64,000 bases of DNA from Acetobacteraceae bacterium H6797 (GTDB lineage: Bacteria > Pseudomonadota > Alphaproteobacteria > Acetobacterales > Acetobacteraceae). Both the position numbers and the translations under genes were made by a program. Shown piece by piece: positions 33,802 to 46,450 of the stretch; position 1 is the stretch's first letter; each line of letters begins with the position of its first letter. Location of the stretch: the NCBI GenBank assembly GCA_015223225.1, contig JADFCQ010000002.1, forward strand, positions 496,001 through 560,000, read 5' to 3'. The notes beneath the pieces are model-generated. The model saw only the letters and a list, made by a program, of their open reading frames with translations, searched no databases and was not told the origin of the DNA.

Positions 33802-36800
33802 TCAGCGCCCCTCGTGGCGGAAGGCAGCCATCACGGCACGCGCCAGGTCGCTTTCGGCCAGGGACTCCACCGGCGTCTCGACACGGCGGCGCCAATTCGG
33901 GCGCTCGTTATCCGTGCCGGGCAGGTTCACCGCCACGCGCTCGCCCACCAGATCCTCCGCCTGCACCAGGGCCAGGAGCGAGGGGGTCTGCGCGACATAG
34001 CGATGGATCGCGGCCATGATGGCGGGCGTCAGTGGCCCCGCCGGATCGGCATCGGGCGGGAGGAGGCCCTGGCTTTCCAGCGCCTCGAGCAATTGCCGCT
34101 TCTCCGCCTGCCGCCCCTCCATGGCGCCCTCGCCGCCCGCGAGGCCCAGCGTGGCGCGTTCGGCGATATCGGCGCCCTCCCACCAGCCGGCGAGCGTCGG
34201 CAGGTCATGCGTCGCGACGCAGGCGGCGGCCTTGGCGGGCCATTCGGCGGGCGGGAGGAAGCCCTCGCCCCGGCGCTCGAACCAGAGCACCCGATAGGAG
34301 AGCAGCCCCTCGCCCTGAAGCGCCTCGCCGATACCGGGCGGGACGGTGCCGAGATCCTCGCCTACCAGCAGGCAGCCCGCGCGGTCGCTCTCCAGGCTGG
34401 CGGCGGCGATCATCTCCTGGAAGGGATAGGCCAGATAGGCGCCGTCTGAGCCCTTGGCCCCCTCGGGCACGAGGAAGAGGCGGCTTAGGGCCAGCACGTG
34501 GTCGATCCTGAGCGCGCCCGCGTGGCGCATATTGGCCGCCAGCAGCCGCGAGAAGACAGAATGGCCCTCGGCGCTCGCGACCATCGGGTTGGGCGCGGGC
34601 AGGTTCCAGATCTGCCCCTCGGCCGAGAAGGGATCGGGCGGCGCGCCGACCGAGAGCCCGGCCAGCAGCCCGCCCTGGTTGCGCCAGGCCTCGGCGCCAT
34701 CGGGCGCGCAGCCCACGGCGAGGTCGCGATAGAAGCCGATCGAGAGGCCTGACCCGGAGGCCGCCTCGGCGAGCTGCCGGTCGGCGAGCCATTGCAGGAA
34801 GGCGTGGAACCCGGCGCCCTCCGGGAAGGCCGCGCGGGCCTCGGCGCCGGGCTGGCGCAGGGCCGCGGGCCATTGGCGCCAATCGGCCTCGCCCCGCGCC
34901 TCGGCAATGGCTGTGAAGGCGCAGAAATCGGCCAGCGTCTCGCCCTCGCGGGCACGGAAGGCGGCTTCCTCGGTGCGCAGCGGCGCCTCGGTCGGCAGGG
35001 CCAGAAAACGCCGGTATGCCTCGGCCAGCGCGGCGCGCTTGAGGGCCCAGACGGCGGGGTAATCCACCAGATCCGACGGCGCGGGCGGCGTCAGCGCGAG
35101 TTTCGGGCCGAGCGGCTCCGGTAGCGTGGCGAGATCGATATAGAGCGGCTCCAGGAAGAGCCGGTCCGAGGGGTGATAGGGGCTCGCCCGGTTCCGCGCC
35201 GTGGGATGCAGCGCGTGGATGGGGTTGATGCCCAGCACCGCCGCCCCTTCCCGCGCCGAACTCTCGCCCAGGCGGCGGAGCGTGGTGAAATCGCCGATGC
35301 CCTGGTCGTCGCCCGTGCGGCGCATGGCATAGAGCTGCGCCGTGACGCCGAAGGCGCGCTGCCCATTGGTGAGGCGCGGCGGCAGATGAGCCGAGGGCGG
35401 GGCGATGATGAGCCAGGCCTCGCAGCCCGTCGCCTCGCAACGCAGGCGATGGCGGCCGCGCGGCAGGGCGGGCAGGGCGACGCGGCGGCGCGGGCGAAGA
35501 TGGCCCTCGGCATCGGCGAAGTTGGAGAATTCGCCCTCTTCGGCGCCGAGCGCGAGGGGCCGCGTCTCGCCATCCTCCATGGTCAGCGTGAAGCCCAGCG
35601 CGCGGGGCTCCGCCAGCGGGCCCGCGAGCGTCACCGCCAGCGGCTGGCCCTCGCGGCCCGGGATAGTGGCGGCCATGGGCCGCGCATCGCGTTCCTGCGC
35701 GAGCCGCGCGAGGGAATCCCGTGCCTCGCCTTCGGAACCGGCGGCGAAGCCCATGGCGCCGAGGATGATCCGCTTGGTGTCGGGCGGCACCTCATGCCGG
35801 GTGCCGTCCACCTCCCACCACTCGCCCGCGATGCCGGCGGCGCTGGCGAGGCGCGTGAGCGTGAAGCCGGAGGCATGGCGCTGGCGCGCGGCCTCGTCGA
35901 GCTTGGCCTCGGCGAAAAGCACCACGCCGCGTGGCGGCAGGACGGGCACGCCCTCCAACGGCTTCTGCCCAGCGAAACCCGCCTGGCTGTCGAGGCAGAG
36001 ATGCCATTCATGGCCCGGCCGCGCGTTCGGCAGCGTGAGGTGCAGGCCCTCGCGCCCGGCATTCAGCGCCAGCACCACGCGGCTGCCCGCCCGATACAGC
36101 GCGAGCACAAGGCTGCGGCGCTCATGGTCGTGCCAGTGGCCCTCTTCCATCGGCTGGCCATCGGCGCGCAGCCATTGCGCATCGGGCAGACCGCTATCGT
36201 CCAGCGCGCCCGTCAGCGGCAGGGGCGAGGAGAGCGCCGGATGCGCGGCACGGAGCGCGATCAGCCCGCTGGTGAAGGCGAGCCTTTCATGATCGAGCGC
36301 GGACCAGTCGAGCCAACTGCCCGCATTGTCCTGCGCATAGGCATTGTTGTTGCCGCCCTGCCCGCGCCCGGCCTCATCGCCCATGGTGAGCATCGGCGTG
36401 CCGCGCGCGAGGATCAGCGTGGCGAGCAGCGCCCGGGCATCGGCGGCACGGCGCTCGAGGATCAGCGGATCGTCGCTCGGCCCCTCGGCGCCGTTGTTCC
36501 AGGATTTGTTGTCATCCGTGCCATCGTGGTTCTGCTCGCCATTGGCGTGGTTTCGCTTCTGCTCATAGGCGACGAGATCGGCCAGGGTGAAGCCGTCATG
36601 CGCGGTGACGTAATTCACGCTGTCATCGAGCCGCCGCCCAGGCCGGGCGAAGATATCGGCGGAGCCCGCGAGGCGCGTGGCCATCTCGCCCAGCATGCCG
36701 CCATCGCCCCGCCAGAAGCGGCGGGTAGTGTCGCGGAAGCGGTCGTTCCATTCGCCCCAGCCGGCGGGAAAGGCGCCGAGTTGATAGCCGCCCCAGCCGA

Positions 36801-37923
36801 GATCCCAGGGTTCGGCGATCATGATCCGCTCGCGCAGCAGCGGGTCCTGCGCGATGGCGGCGAGGAGCGGCGCCTCGCGATCGAAGCCCGTATCGCGGCG
36901 GGCGATGGTGGTGGCGAGGTCGAAGCGGAAGCCGTCGACGCCGCCCGCGAGCACCCATTGGCGCAGCGCATCCATCATCAGCCGCAGCACCATCGGCCGC
37001 TCGGCCGCCAGCACATTGCCGCAGCCTGCATCATTCACGTAGAGCCGCCTGTTCTCCGGCAGCAGGCGGTAGAAGCCCGCATTGTCCAGCCCGCGCAGGC
37101 TGAGCGTCGGGCCCAGTTCGTCGCTCTCGCCGCTATGGTTCAGCACGACATCGAGCAGGGTGCCGATGCCCGCCTCCCGCAGCGCCTCGACCGCTTCGCG
37201 CACTTCCGGCCAGCCGCCGGGGGCCAGGCGCGGATCGGGCGCCAGGAAGGCGATGGGGTTGTAGCCCCAGTAATTCGACAGGCCGAGCGGTGGCAGGTGG
37301 CGCTCGTCGCACCAGGCCATGGCGGGCATGATCTCGACCAGCGTGACGCCGAGCTTGCGCAGATAGTCGATGGAGGCAGGATGGGCGAGGCCGGCAAAGG
37401 TGCCGCGCAGGTTCTCCGGCAGCGCCTCGTTCAGCTTCGAGAAGCCGCGGATATGAAGCTCGTAGATGACCTCGCCCTCGCGCCGCACACGGGGCGCGGG
37501 AGGTGCGAGGGCGGGCATGGGCAGGACGATGCCCTTGGGCATGGTCGGCGCGCTATCTCGCGGGTCCGGCTCGTCGCCCGTGTCGAATTGCAGCGGATCG
37601 AGCGCGAAGGGCCGGTCGAGGCCCCGCGCCCATGGGTCCACCAGCAGCTTGGCGGGGTTGCAGCGATGACCCTCATCGGGCGCCCAGGCGCCATGCACGC
37701 GCAGCCCGTAGCGCGTGCCTTCGCCGATGCCAGGGATGAAGCCGTGGAAGACATCCCCGGTGCGGCCCGGCAGGCGATGCCGCGCGATTTCATTGTCGGC
37801 ATCGTCGAAGATGCAGAATTCGACGGCGCTGGCCGCCCCCGAGGGGAAAGCGGCATTCACGCCGCCCGGTGCCAGCGAAACGCCGAGCGGCTCCGCCCTG
37901 CCCTCGCCGACCGCGCCCGTCAT
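33802..37923 (-). CDS. glgX-malQ: Glycogen debranching enzyme fused to 4-alpha-glucanotransferase (GlgX-MalQ)
   Basis: One frame of 1373 residues joins two full-length enzymes. Residues about 1-670 are GlgX: an N-terminal CBM48-like domain and a GH13 barrel with GFRFDLAT (nucleophile Asp near 336), AEPWDLGWGG (acid Glu near 370) and VTAHDGFTL (Asp near 442). Residues about 675-1373 are MalQ (GH77): SGFTLTRLASAAGI matches the MalQ N-terminus, then RIDHVLALSRLF (nucleophile near 1140), LVGEDLGTVP (acid near 1189) and VATHDLPTLAGWW. It would release alpha-1,6 branches and recycle the resulting maltodextrins. It overlaps glgA by 4 bp as ATGA and ends the operon. Confidence 0.95.
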   Translation of the reverse strand: MTGAVGEGRAEPLGVSLAPGGVNAAFPSGAASAVEFCIFDDADNEIARHRLPGRTGDVFHGFIPGIGEGTRYGLRVHGAWAPDEGHRCNPAKLLVDPWARGLDRPFALDPLQFDTGDEPDPRDSAPTMPKGIVLPMPALAPPAPRVRREGEVIYELHIRGFSKLNEALPENLRGTFAGLAHPASIDYLRKLGVTLVEIMPAMAWCDERHLPPLGLSNYWGYNPIAFLAPDPRLAPGGWPEVREAVEALREAGIGTLLDVVLNHSGESDELGPTLSLRGLDNAGFYRLLPENRRLYVNDAGCGNVLAAERPMVLRLMMDALRQWVLAGGVDGFRFDLATTIARRDTGFDREAPLLAAIAQDPLLRERIMIAEPWDLGWGGYQLGAFPAGWGEWNDRFRDTTRRFWRGDGGMLGEMATRLAGSADIFARPGRRLDDSVNYVTAHDGFTLADLVAYEQKRNHANGEQNHDGTDDNKSWNNGAEGPSDDPLILERRAADARALLATLILARGTPMLTMGDEAGRGQGGNNNAYAQDNAGSWLDWSALDHERLAFTSGLIALRAAHPALSSPLPLTGALDDSGLPDAQWLRADGQPMEEGHWHDHERRSLVLALYRAGSRVVLALNAGREGLHLTLPNARPGHEWHLCLDSQAGFAGQKPLEGVPVLPPRGVVLFAEAKLDEAARQRHASGFTLTRLASAAGIAGEWWEVDGTRHEVPPDTKRIILGAMGFAAGSEGEARDSLARLAQERDARPMAATIPGREGQPLAVTLAGPLAEPRALGFTLTMEDGETRPLALGAEEGEFSNFADAEGHLRPRRRVALPALPRGRHRLRCEATGCEAWLIIAPPSAHLPPRLTNGQRAFGVTAQLYAMRRTGDDQGIGDFTTLRRLGESSAREGAAVLGINPIHALHPTARNRASPYHPSDRLFLEPLYIDLATLPEPLGPKLALTPPAPSDLVDYPAVWALKRAALAEAYRRFLALPTEAPLRTEEAAFRAREGETLADFCAFTAIAEARGEADWRQWPAALRQPGAEARAAFPEGAGFHAFLQWLADRQLAEAASGSGLSIGFYRDLAVGCAPDGAEAWRNQGGLLAGLSVGAPPDPFSAEGQIWNLPAPNPMVASAEGHSVFSRLLAANMRHAGALRIDHVLALSRLFLVPEGAKGSDGAYLAYPFQEMIAAASLESDRAGCLLVGEDLGTVPPGIGEALQGEGLLSYRVLWFERRGEGFLPPAEWPAKAAACVATHDLPTLAGWWEGADIAERATLGLAGGEGAMEGRQAEKRQLLEALESQGLLPPDADPAGPLTPAIMAAIHRYVAQTPSLLALVQAEDLVGERVAVNLPGTDNERPNWRRRVETPVESLAESDLARAVMAAFRHEGR

Positions 37924-39398
37924 GCCGCTGTCAGACGGCGGAAGAGCGCCGCGTATTGCGCCGCCGGGCGCCGCCAGGAAACGTCGGAGGAGAGCGCATT
38001 GGCCTGCACCTTCCGCCAGTTTGCCTTATCCTGCCAGAGCCTGGCGCAGCGCTCGATGGCGGCCTCCAGCATCTGCACCGTGACGGGGCTGAAGATGAAG
38101 CCCGTGCCCGCGCCCATGGAGAGCGCGGCCTCATTGGCGTCGATCACCGTATCGGCCAGCCCGCCGACATGCGCGACCAGCGGCAGCGCCCCATAGCGCA
38201 GCGCGCAGAGCTGGGTGAGGCCGCAGGGCTCGAAGCGCGAGGGCAGGACAATGGCATCGGAACCCGCCTGCACCAGATGCGCGAGGCTCTCGTCATAGCC
38301 GATCGTCACGCCCACCCGGCCGGGATTGAAGGCGGCGGCGCGGCGGAAGCCGTTCTCGATCTCCGGATCGCCGCCGCCGAGCATGGCGAGCTGGGCGCCC
38401 TGGGCGAGCAGCTTCGGCATGGCGCCGAGCAGCAGGTCGAAGCCCTTCTGCCAAGTGAGGCGGCTGACCGCGCCGAAGACCAGCGCCTCCGGATCGGGCT
38501 CCAGGCCCAGCCGCTCCTGCAGCGCCCGCTTGTTCTCCGCGCGCTTGGCCACGCTCTGGGCCGTGTAACGCATCGGGATCATCTCGTCGGTCTCGGGATT
38601 CCAGACATCGTCGTCGATGCCATTCAGGATGCCCGTGACCGTCGCCTCGCGATGGCGCAGCAGACCGTCGAGCCCCATGCCATGGTCGGCCATGCGGATT
38701 TCGGCGGCATAGCTGGGCGAGACGGTGGTGACCCAATCCGCGCATTGGAGCCCGGCCTTCAGGAAGCCGAGCGTGCCGTAATATTCGACGCCGTCGATGG
38801 AGACGGCCTCGGGCGGCAGACCGAGCCTCGGCGCGAGTTCGAGGGGAAACTTCCCCTGGAAGGCGAGGTTGTGGATGGTGAAGACGCAGGGCGGCGCGCC
38901 GGGCGGGCCGAAGCGCATATAGGCGGGCGTGAGCCCCGCATGCCAGTCATGGGCATGGACGAGGTCGAAAGCCGCGACCTTGCCGATGCCGCGCCCGACC
39001 ATGGCGCCGATCATGCCGAGGGCGGCGAAGCGCTGGGCATTGTCGCCCCATTCGCCACCATGCGGCGCGTTATAGGGATTGCCTGGCCGGTTGTAGAGAT
39101 GCGCGGCATCGATCACCAGCAGGTCGAGCCCGCCGGCCTTGGCGGAGAGCAGCCGCGCCGGGGCGCCGAACAGGTCCTCGAAAACATGCACGGCGCGCGG
39201 GCGCTGCAGGGCCTGCATGATGGCCGGATAGCCCGGCACCAGCGTGGTGACCTTGATTTTCTGCGCGGCGAGAGCACCCGGCAGCGCGCCGACCACATCG
39301 GCGAGCCCGCCGGTCTTGATGAGCGGATAGACCTCGGAGGCGACCGCGAGAACACGCAGCGGCTTCACGGCCGCCGGCTTCGAGGCGGGAGCGGTCAC
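37920..39398 (-). CDS. glgA: Glycogen synthase
   Basis: A 492-residue GT5 glucosyltransferase that extends alpha-1,4 glucan from ADP-glucose. The ADP-glucose motif is [20 protein letters not shown] (KTGGL), followed by [14 protein letters not shown], an [12 protein letters not shown] motif and the C-terminal [19 protein letters not shown] with the conserved Glu. Length is typical. Its GTG start overlaps the glgC stop as GTGA, and its own stop overlaps the glgX-malQ ATG. Confidence 0.96.
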   Translation of the reverse strand: MTAPASKPAAVKPLRVLAVASEVYPLIKTGGLADVVGALPGALAAQKIKVTTLVPGYPAIMQALQRPRAVHVFEDLFGAPARLLSAKAGGLDLLVIDAAHLYNRPGNPYNAPHGGEWGDNAQRFAALGMIGAMVGRGIGKVAAFDLVHAHDWHAGLTPAYMRFGPPGAPPCVFTIHNLAFQGKFPLELAPRLGLPPEAVSIDGVEYYGTLGFLKAGLQCADWVTTVSPSYAAEIRMADHGMGLDGLLRHREATVTGILNGIDDDVWNPETDEMIPMRYTAQSVAKRAENKRALQERLGLEPDPEALVFGAVSRLTWQKGFDLLLGAMPKLLAQGAQLAMLGGGDPEIENGFRRAAAFNPGRVGVTIGYDESLAHLVQAGSDAIVLPSRFEPCGLTQLCALRYGALPLVAHVGGLADTVIDANEAALSMGAGTGFIFSPVTVQMLEAAIERCARLWQDKANWRKVQANALSSDVSWRRPAAQYAALFRRLTAA

Positions 39399-40663
39399 GC
39401 TGACAGCCTGTCGATCATCGGCTGGGTGATGAGGCAGATGCCCTTCTCGGTGCGGCGGAAGCGCGCGGCATCGAGTTCAGGGTCCTCGCCGACCACGAGG
39501 CCGGGCGGAATCTTCACGCCGCGATCCACGATCACATTGGTCAGCCGCGCGCCGCGCCCGACATCGACCTGCGGCATCAGCACCGCGCCATCCGTCATGG
39601 CGTAGGAATGCAGATGCGAGCCGGTGAAGAGCAGGCTCCGCTTCACCGAGGCACCGGAGACGATGCAGCCGCCCGAGACGAGGGAGGAGATGGCCTCCCC
39701 GCGGCGGCCATCAAGGTCATGCACGAATTTCGCCGGCGGCGTCACCTGCGAGTCCGTCCAGATCGGCCAGTCCCGGTCGAAGAGATCGAGCTGCGGGATG
39801 ATGTCGGTGAGGTCGATATTCGCTTCCCAATAGGCATCCAGCGTTCCCACATCGCGCCAATAGGGCGCGGCCTCGGCGGAGGAGCGGACGCAGGAGGCCT
39901 CGAAGCGATGGGCGATCGCCTTGCCGTTCTTGACGATATAGGGGATCAGGTCCTTGCCGAAATCGCGGCTGGAGAGCGGGTCCGCCGCATCGCGCCGCAG
40001 CTGCTCGACCAGGAATTCCGTGTCGAAGACATAGATGCCCATGCTGGCCAAGGACAGATGCGGGCGGCCCGGGATGCCGGGCGGGTTCGGCGACTTCTCG
40101 ATGAAATCGACGATGCGGCTGCTCGGGTCCACATGGAGCACACCGAAGGCCGCCGCCTCCTCGCGCGGCACGGCGAAGCAGGCGACGGTGACGTCTGCCC
40201 CCTGCTCCACGTGCTGCACGAGCATGGGCTCGTAATCCATCTTGTAGATATGATCACCGGCCAGCAGCACGATATGGCGCGGCGCGGCATCCAGGATGAT
40301 GTCGATATTCTGGTACACAGCATCGGCCGTGCCGCGATACCAGTGCTCTTCCGAGACGCGCTGGCTGGCGGGGAGGATGTCGAAGCTCTCGTTGCGCTCG
40401 GGGCGGAGGAAGTTCCAGCCGCGCTGCAGATGCCGGATGAGGCTATGCGCCTTGTATTGCGTCGCGACGGCCACGCGGCGGATGCCGGAATTCAGCGCAT
40501 TAGAAAGCGCGAAATCGATGATCCGGCTCTTGCCGCCGAAATAGACGGCGGGCTTAGCGCGCTTGTCGGTGAGTTCCATCAGCCGGCTTCCACGACCGCC
40601 GGCCAGGACATAGGCCATGGCGGTCCGCGCCAGCGGTGCATTGGTGAGAACTTCCTGCCTCAT
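39395..40663 (-). CDS. glgC: Glucose-1-phosphate adenylyltransferase
   Basis: A 422-residue ADP-glucose pyrophosphorylase, the committed and usually allosteric step of glycogen synthesis. It has [20 protein letters not shown] (nucleotide-binding), [37 protein letters not shown] and a C-terminal left-handed beta-helix with [18 protein letters not shown] start at the ATG at 40663 ([11 protein letters not shown]); the frame continues upstream antisense to glgB without family similarity. It starts 40 bp after glgB. Confidence 0.96.
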   Translation of the reverse strand: MRQEVLTNAPLARTAMAYVLAGGRGSRLMELTDKRAKPAVYFGGKSRIIDFALSNALNSGIRRVAVATQYKAHSLIRHLQRGWNFLRPERNESFDILPASQRVSEEHWYRGTADAVYQNIDIILDAAPRHIVLLAGDHIYKMDYEPMLVQHVEQGADVTVACFAVPREEAAAFGVLHVDPSSRIVDFIEKSPNPPGIPGRPHLSLASMGIYVFDTEFLVEQLRRDAADPLSSRDFGKDLIPYIVKNGKAIAHRFEASCVRSSAEAAPYWRDVGTLDAYWEANIDLTDIIPQLDLFDRDWPIWTDSQVTPPAKFVHDLDGRRGEAISSLVSGGCIVSGASVKRSLLFTGSHLHSYAMTDGAVLMPQVDVGRGARLTNVIVDRGVKIPPGLVVGEDPELDAARFRRTEKGICLITQPMIDRLSA

Positions 40664-40703
40664 GACCGATTCCTCCGCACGCTGTTGCTGCAGCGCGACA
40701 TTA

Positions 40704-42919
<2,216 letters not shown>

Positions 42920-42923
<4 letters not shown>

Positions 42924-45430
42924 ACTGGCGGCTTCACCGGCACGTTCCAGATATCACGTGCATATTCGGAAATGGTCCGGTCCGAGGAGAACCAGCCGAC
43001 GCTCGCGGTATTGATCATCGCGGAATAGGTCCAACCTTTCTTATCCGACCAGCGCTGCGCCACGGCACGTTGCGTGGCGTAGTAGCTGTCGAAATCGGCG
43101 GTGACGAGGAAATGGTCGTGATGTCGCAGGCCATGGATCAGGCCGCGGAAACGGTCGGTCTCGTCGGGCGAGAAGACGCCGTTCTCCACCGCCTCAAGCA
43201 CTTCCTGCAGAGTGTCGGAAGCGTTGATGGCGCTCATCGGGTCATAGCCGCGGCGGCGGATATCCTCCACCTCGGCGGCGGTGAGGCCGAAGATGAAGAT
43301 ATTCTCGTCGCCGACCTTCTCACGGATCTCAACATTCGCGCCGTCCAGCGTGCCGATGGTCAGCGCGCCGTTGAGCGCGAATTTCATATTGCCGGTGCCG
43401 GAGGCTTCCATGCCCGCCGTCGAGATCTGCTCGGAGAGATCGGCGGCGGGGATGATCACCTCGGCGAGCGAGACGTTGTAATTCGGCAGGAAGACGACCT
43501 TGAGGCGGTTGCGCACCACCGGGTCGGAATTCACCACGCGCGCCACGTCGTTCATCAGCTTGATGATGAGCTTCGCCGTGTGATAGCTCGCCGCCGCCTT
43601 GCCCGCGAAAATCTTCACGCGCGGTTGCCAGTCCCGCGTAGGCTGGGCGCGGATCGCGTTATAGAGCGCGATGGTTTCGAGCACGTTGAGAAGCTGGCGC
43701 TTGTATTCGTGCATGCGCTTGATCTGCACGTCAAAAAGCGCGGAGGGATCGACGCGAAGGTCGAGCCGCTCGCGGATCAGCCGCGCCAGCGCTTCCTTGT
43801 TGGCGCGTTTCACGGCGGTGAAACGCTCCTGCAGCGCCGGATCATTGGCGAGCGGCTTGAGCCGTTCCAGCGCCTTCTCGTCGTCCAGCACCTCGGGGCC
43901 GACGGCATCCACGAGGAGCTTCGTCAGGCCCGGATTGGATTGCTGCAGCCAACGGCGGAAGGTGATGCCGTTGGTCTTGTTGTTGATGCGGTCAGGGAAA
44001 AGATTGTGCAGGTCGCGGAAGACCGTGATCTTCATCAGATCGGTATGCAGGGCCGAGACACCGTTGATCTTATGTGATCCCACGAAAGCCATGGTGCCCA
44101 TGCGCACGCGGCGGCCATGATACTCGTCGATGAGCGAGACGGAGGAGAGCAGCCGGTCGTCGCCAGGGCTGGCCTCGCGGACGGCATCGAGATGCAGGGC
44201 ATTGATCAGATAGATGATCTGCATATGGCGCGGCAGCAGCCGCTCCATCAGCGGCACCGGCCAGGTTTCGAGCGCCTCCGGCAGCAGCGTGTGATTGGTG
44301 TAGGAGAAGGTCTTGCGCGTGATCTCCCAGGAATCTTCCCAGGGGATGTGATGCAGATCGATCAGGATGCGCATCAGCTCGGGAATGGCGATCGACGGAT
44401 GCGTATCGTTGAGCTGGATCGAGACCTTGTCCGACAGCGTGCGGAGATCGCCATAGACGCGCAGATGGCGCTGGACGAGATCCTGCAACGAGGCGGCGGC
44501 GAAGAAATATTCCTGACGCAGGCGCAGTTCCTGCCCTGCCGGCGTCTCGTCCGACGGGTAGAGAACCTTCGAGATGGCCTCGGCACGAACCTGATCGATC
44601 AGCGCACCAATATGGTCGCCCTTGTTGAAGGCTTCGAGGCGCAGCGGGTCCGGCGCGCGCGCGGCCCAGAGGCGCAGCGTGTTCACATGCTTGCCGCGCC
44701 AGCCGACCATCGGGATGTCATAGGCCACGGCCTCCACGGTCTCGGCCGGGTGCCAGACATGGCGCATCATCACGTCGGAAATCGGCACGGCTTCCACCGA
44801 GCCGCCGAAGCTGATGTCGTAGCGCGAACTCGGCCGGGCGAATTCCCAAGGATTGCCGAAGGCCAGCCAACGCTCGGGATATTCCTGCTGCCAGCCCTGC
44901 TTCACCACCTGCCGGAACAGGCCATGGTCGTAGCGGATACCATAACCGAAAGCGGGAATGGAGAGCGTCGCCATGCTCTCCATGAAGCAGGCGGCGAGAC
45001 GGCCGAGGCCACCATTGCCGAGCGCCGCATCGGGCTCGGCATCGCGCAGCTTCTCGAGATCGACGCCCAGCTCGGCCAGCGCCTCGCGCACCGTATCGGT
45101 CAGGCGCAGATTGTTGAGCGTGTCGAAAAGCAGGCGGCCGATGAGGAATTCGAGCGAAAGGTAATAGACCTGCTTCGCCCCCGTCTCATAAGCCTCGCGC
45201 ATATTGGGCAGCCAGCGATCCATGATGCGATCGCGCACCGCGAGGGTGGTGGCGACGAACCAGTCGCTATCGGTCGCGGCGACGCGGCTCTTGCCTACCT
45301 GATAGGTGAGCTTCTCCAGGATATCTTCGCGAAGCGCCGCGACATCCATCCCGCGATGGCCCGCATTGGAGGTCTCGCGCCCATCCGGCGCCATCGGAAT
45401 TTCGCGTCGCGTCATCCTGCCGTCACCCAT
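42920..45430 (-). CDS. glgP: Glycogen/maltodextrin phosphorylase
   Basis: An 836-residue GT35 phosphorylase that releases glucose-1-phosphate from glycogen using PLP. It has YYLSLEFLIGRLL, LGNGGLGRLAACFMES (phosphate loop region), LNDTHPSIAIPELMR, KRMHEYKRQLLN and the PLP-lysine segment EASGTGNMKFALNGALTIGT. Length equals the bacterial family. It is the first gene of the five-gene glg operon. In-frame ATGs at 45430, 45415 and further down (45391, 45349) leave the start uncertain by up to 27 residues. An AT-rich patch at 45570-45583 (TTGAATATAAAGTT) upstream is the likeliest promoter area, but exact boxes cannot be fixed. Confidence 0.96.
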
Positions 45431-45600
45431 CCTCTATCCATCGCCTCTCGCCCCCGCCTCTTAGCCAGGGGGCGAGCGGGCCACCGTCGCAGGATAGCCA
45501 CGCCTGCCGCGCGGAGGCGAGCGCCAAAGAAGCGCCCACCGGCCGCGCGAACAAGTCTGCACACGCTCTTTGAATATAAAGTTCACACCACCGGTTTGGT

Positions 45601-45619
45601 TGCCCGGCTCACCGGGGCA
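45601..45619 (-). terminator. Stem-loop between the TrmH-family gene and glgP
   Basis: TGCCCGG (45601-45607) pairs with CCGGGGCA (45612-45619) with one bulge and a CTCA loop, 19 nt past the methyltransferase stop on the minus strand. It may separate that operon from glgP; no T-run follows. Confidence 0.4.
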
Positions 45620-45637
45620 GCGCCGATTTGATAGGCT

Positions 45638-46450
45638 TCAGCGCCGGCTCAGCGCATGGATCAGCACGGCGGCGGCGACCGAGACATTCAGGCTCTGCAC
45701 CGCCCCGCTGCCCGGCAGCGTGACCTTGGCCGCGCAGGCATCGACCGTCGCGGCATCCAGCCCGATTTCCTCATTGCCCAGCACCAGAGCGATGGGCCTG
45801 TCCCGCGGCAGGGCCTCGGGCGGCACGCCGCCTTCCGCGACGGCGGCAACGGTGAGGAAGGCCGGGGCCAGCGCCCGGAGCGCCGCCGGCAGGTCGGGCG
45901 CGCGATGGAGCGAGAGGTATTCCAGCCCGCCCTCGCTGGTGCGCGCGGCGGCATCCGAAAGCCCGGCCTGGCGCGGATCACCGGAGAGGATCATCGCCCG
46001 CGCACCGAAGAAAGCCGCCGAGCGCGCGATGGCGCCGAGATTATGCGGATTGCCCACCGCATCCAGCACCGGCAGCAGCGGCCCCGCCGCGCGGAGCTGC
46101 TCCAGCACCGGGCCGGGCGGCATTGGCAGCTCCGGCAAGGCGCGGGGCGTGACGATGGCGACGATCCCGCCGTGATGCGGGGTGGCGGCGATCTTGCCCA
46201 ATTCCTCCGGCCCCACCTCGCGATAGACCCGGCGCAGCTTCGCCAGCCTGGCGCAGAGCGGGCCCGCCACCTCGCGCCGCGCGGGGAGGTAGAAAAGCCG
46301 CTGCACCGCTTCCGGCCGGCAGGCGAAAACCGCCTGCACGGCCGCGACACCGCAGACCTTGTCGAAATCCGGCTGCTTCGGGCGCGGCGCCACCTGCTGC
46401 GTGCGGGGCTGCTGCTGCGGAGGCCGCGGGCCTCGCGGCGGGGGACTCAT
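45638..46450 (-). CDS. TrmH/SpoU-family RNA 2'-O-methyltransferase
   Basis: A 270-residue SPOUT methyltransferase. After a Pro/Gln-rich basic N-terminus (about 25 residues, probably RNA-contacting), an L30e-like substrate-binding domain (VCGVAAVQAVFACRPEAV) is followed by the catalytic domain with motif 1 LDAVGNPHNLGAIARSA, motif 2 ALVLGNEEIGL and motif 3 GAVQSLNVSVAAAVLIHAL. The target (23S rRNA or tRNA) cannot be told. The ATG at 46450 overlaps the upstream stop as ATGA, so I prefer it over a TTG at 46459. Confidence 0.9.
   Translation of the reverse strand: MSPPPRGPRPPQQQPRTQQVAPRPKQPDFDKVCGVAAVQAVFACRPEAVQRLFYLPARREVAGPLCARLAKLRRVYREVGPEELGKIAATPHHGGIVAIVTPRALPELPMPPGPVLEQLRAAGPLLPVLDAVGNPHNLGAIARSAAFFGARAMILSGDPRQAGLSDAAARTSEGGLEYLSLHRAPDLPAALRALAPAFLTVAAVAEGGVPPEALPRDRPIALVLGNEEIGLDAATVDACAAKVTLPGSGAVQSLNVSVAAAVLIHALSRR

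Noticed and set aside
35173..38196. Plus-strand frame of 1007 codons opposite glgX-malQ
   Set aside because: It is antisense to a gene with intact catalytic motifs, so not coding.
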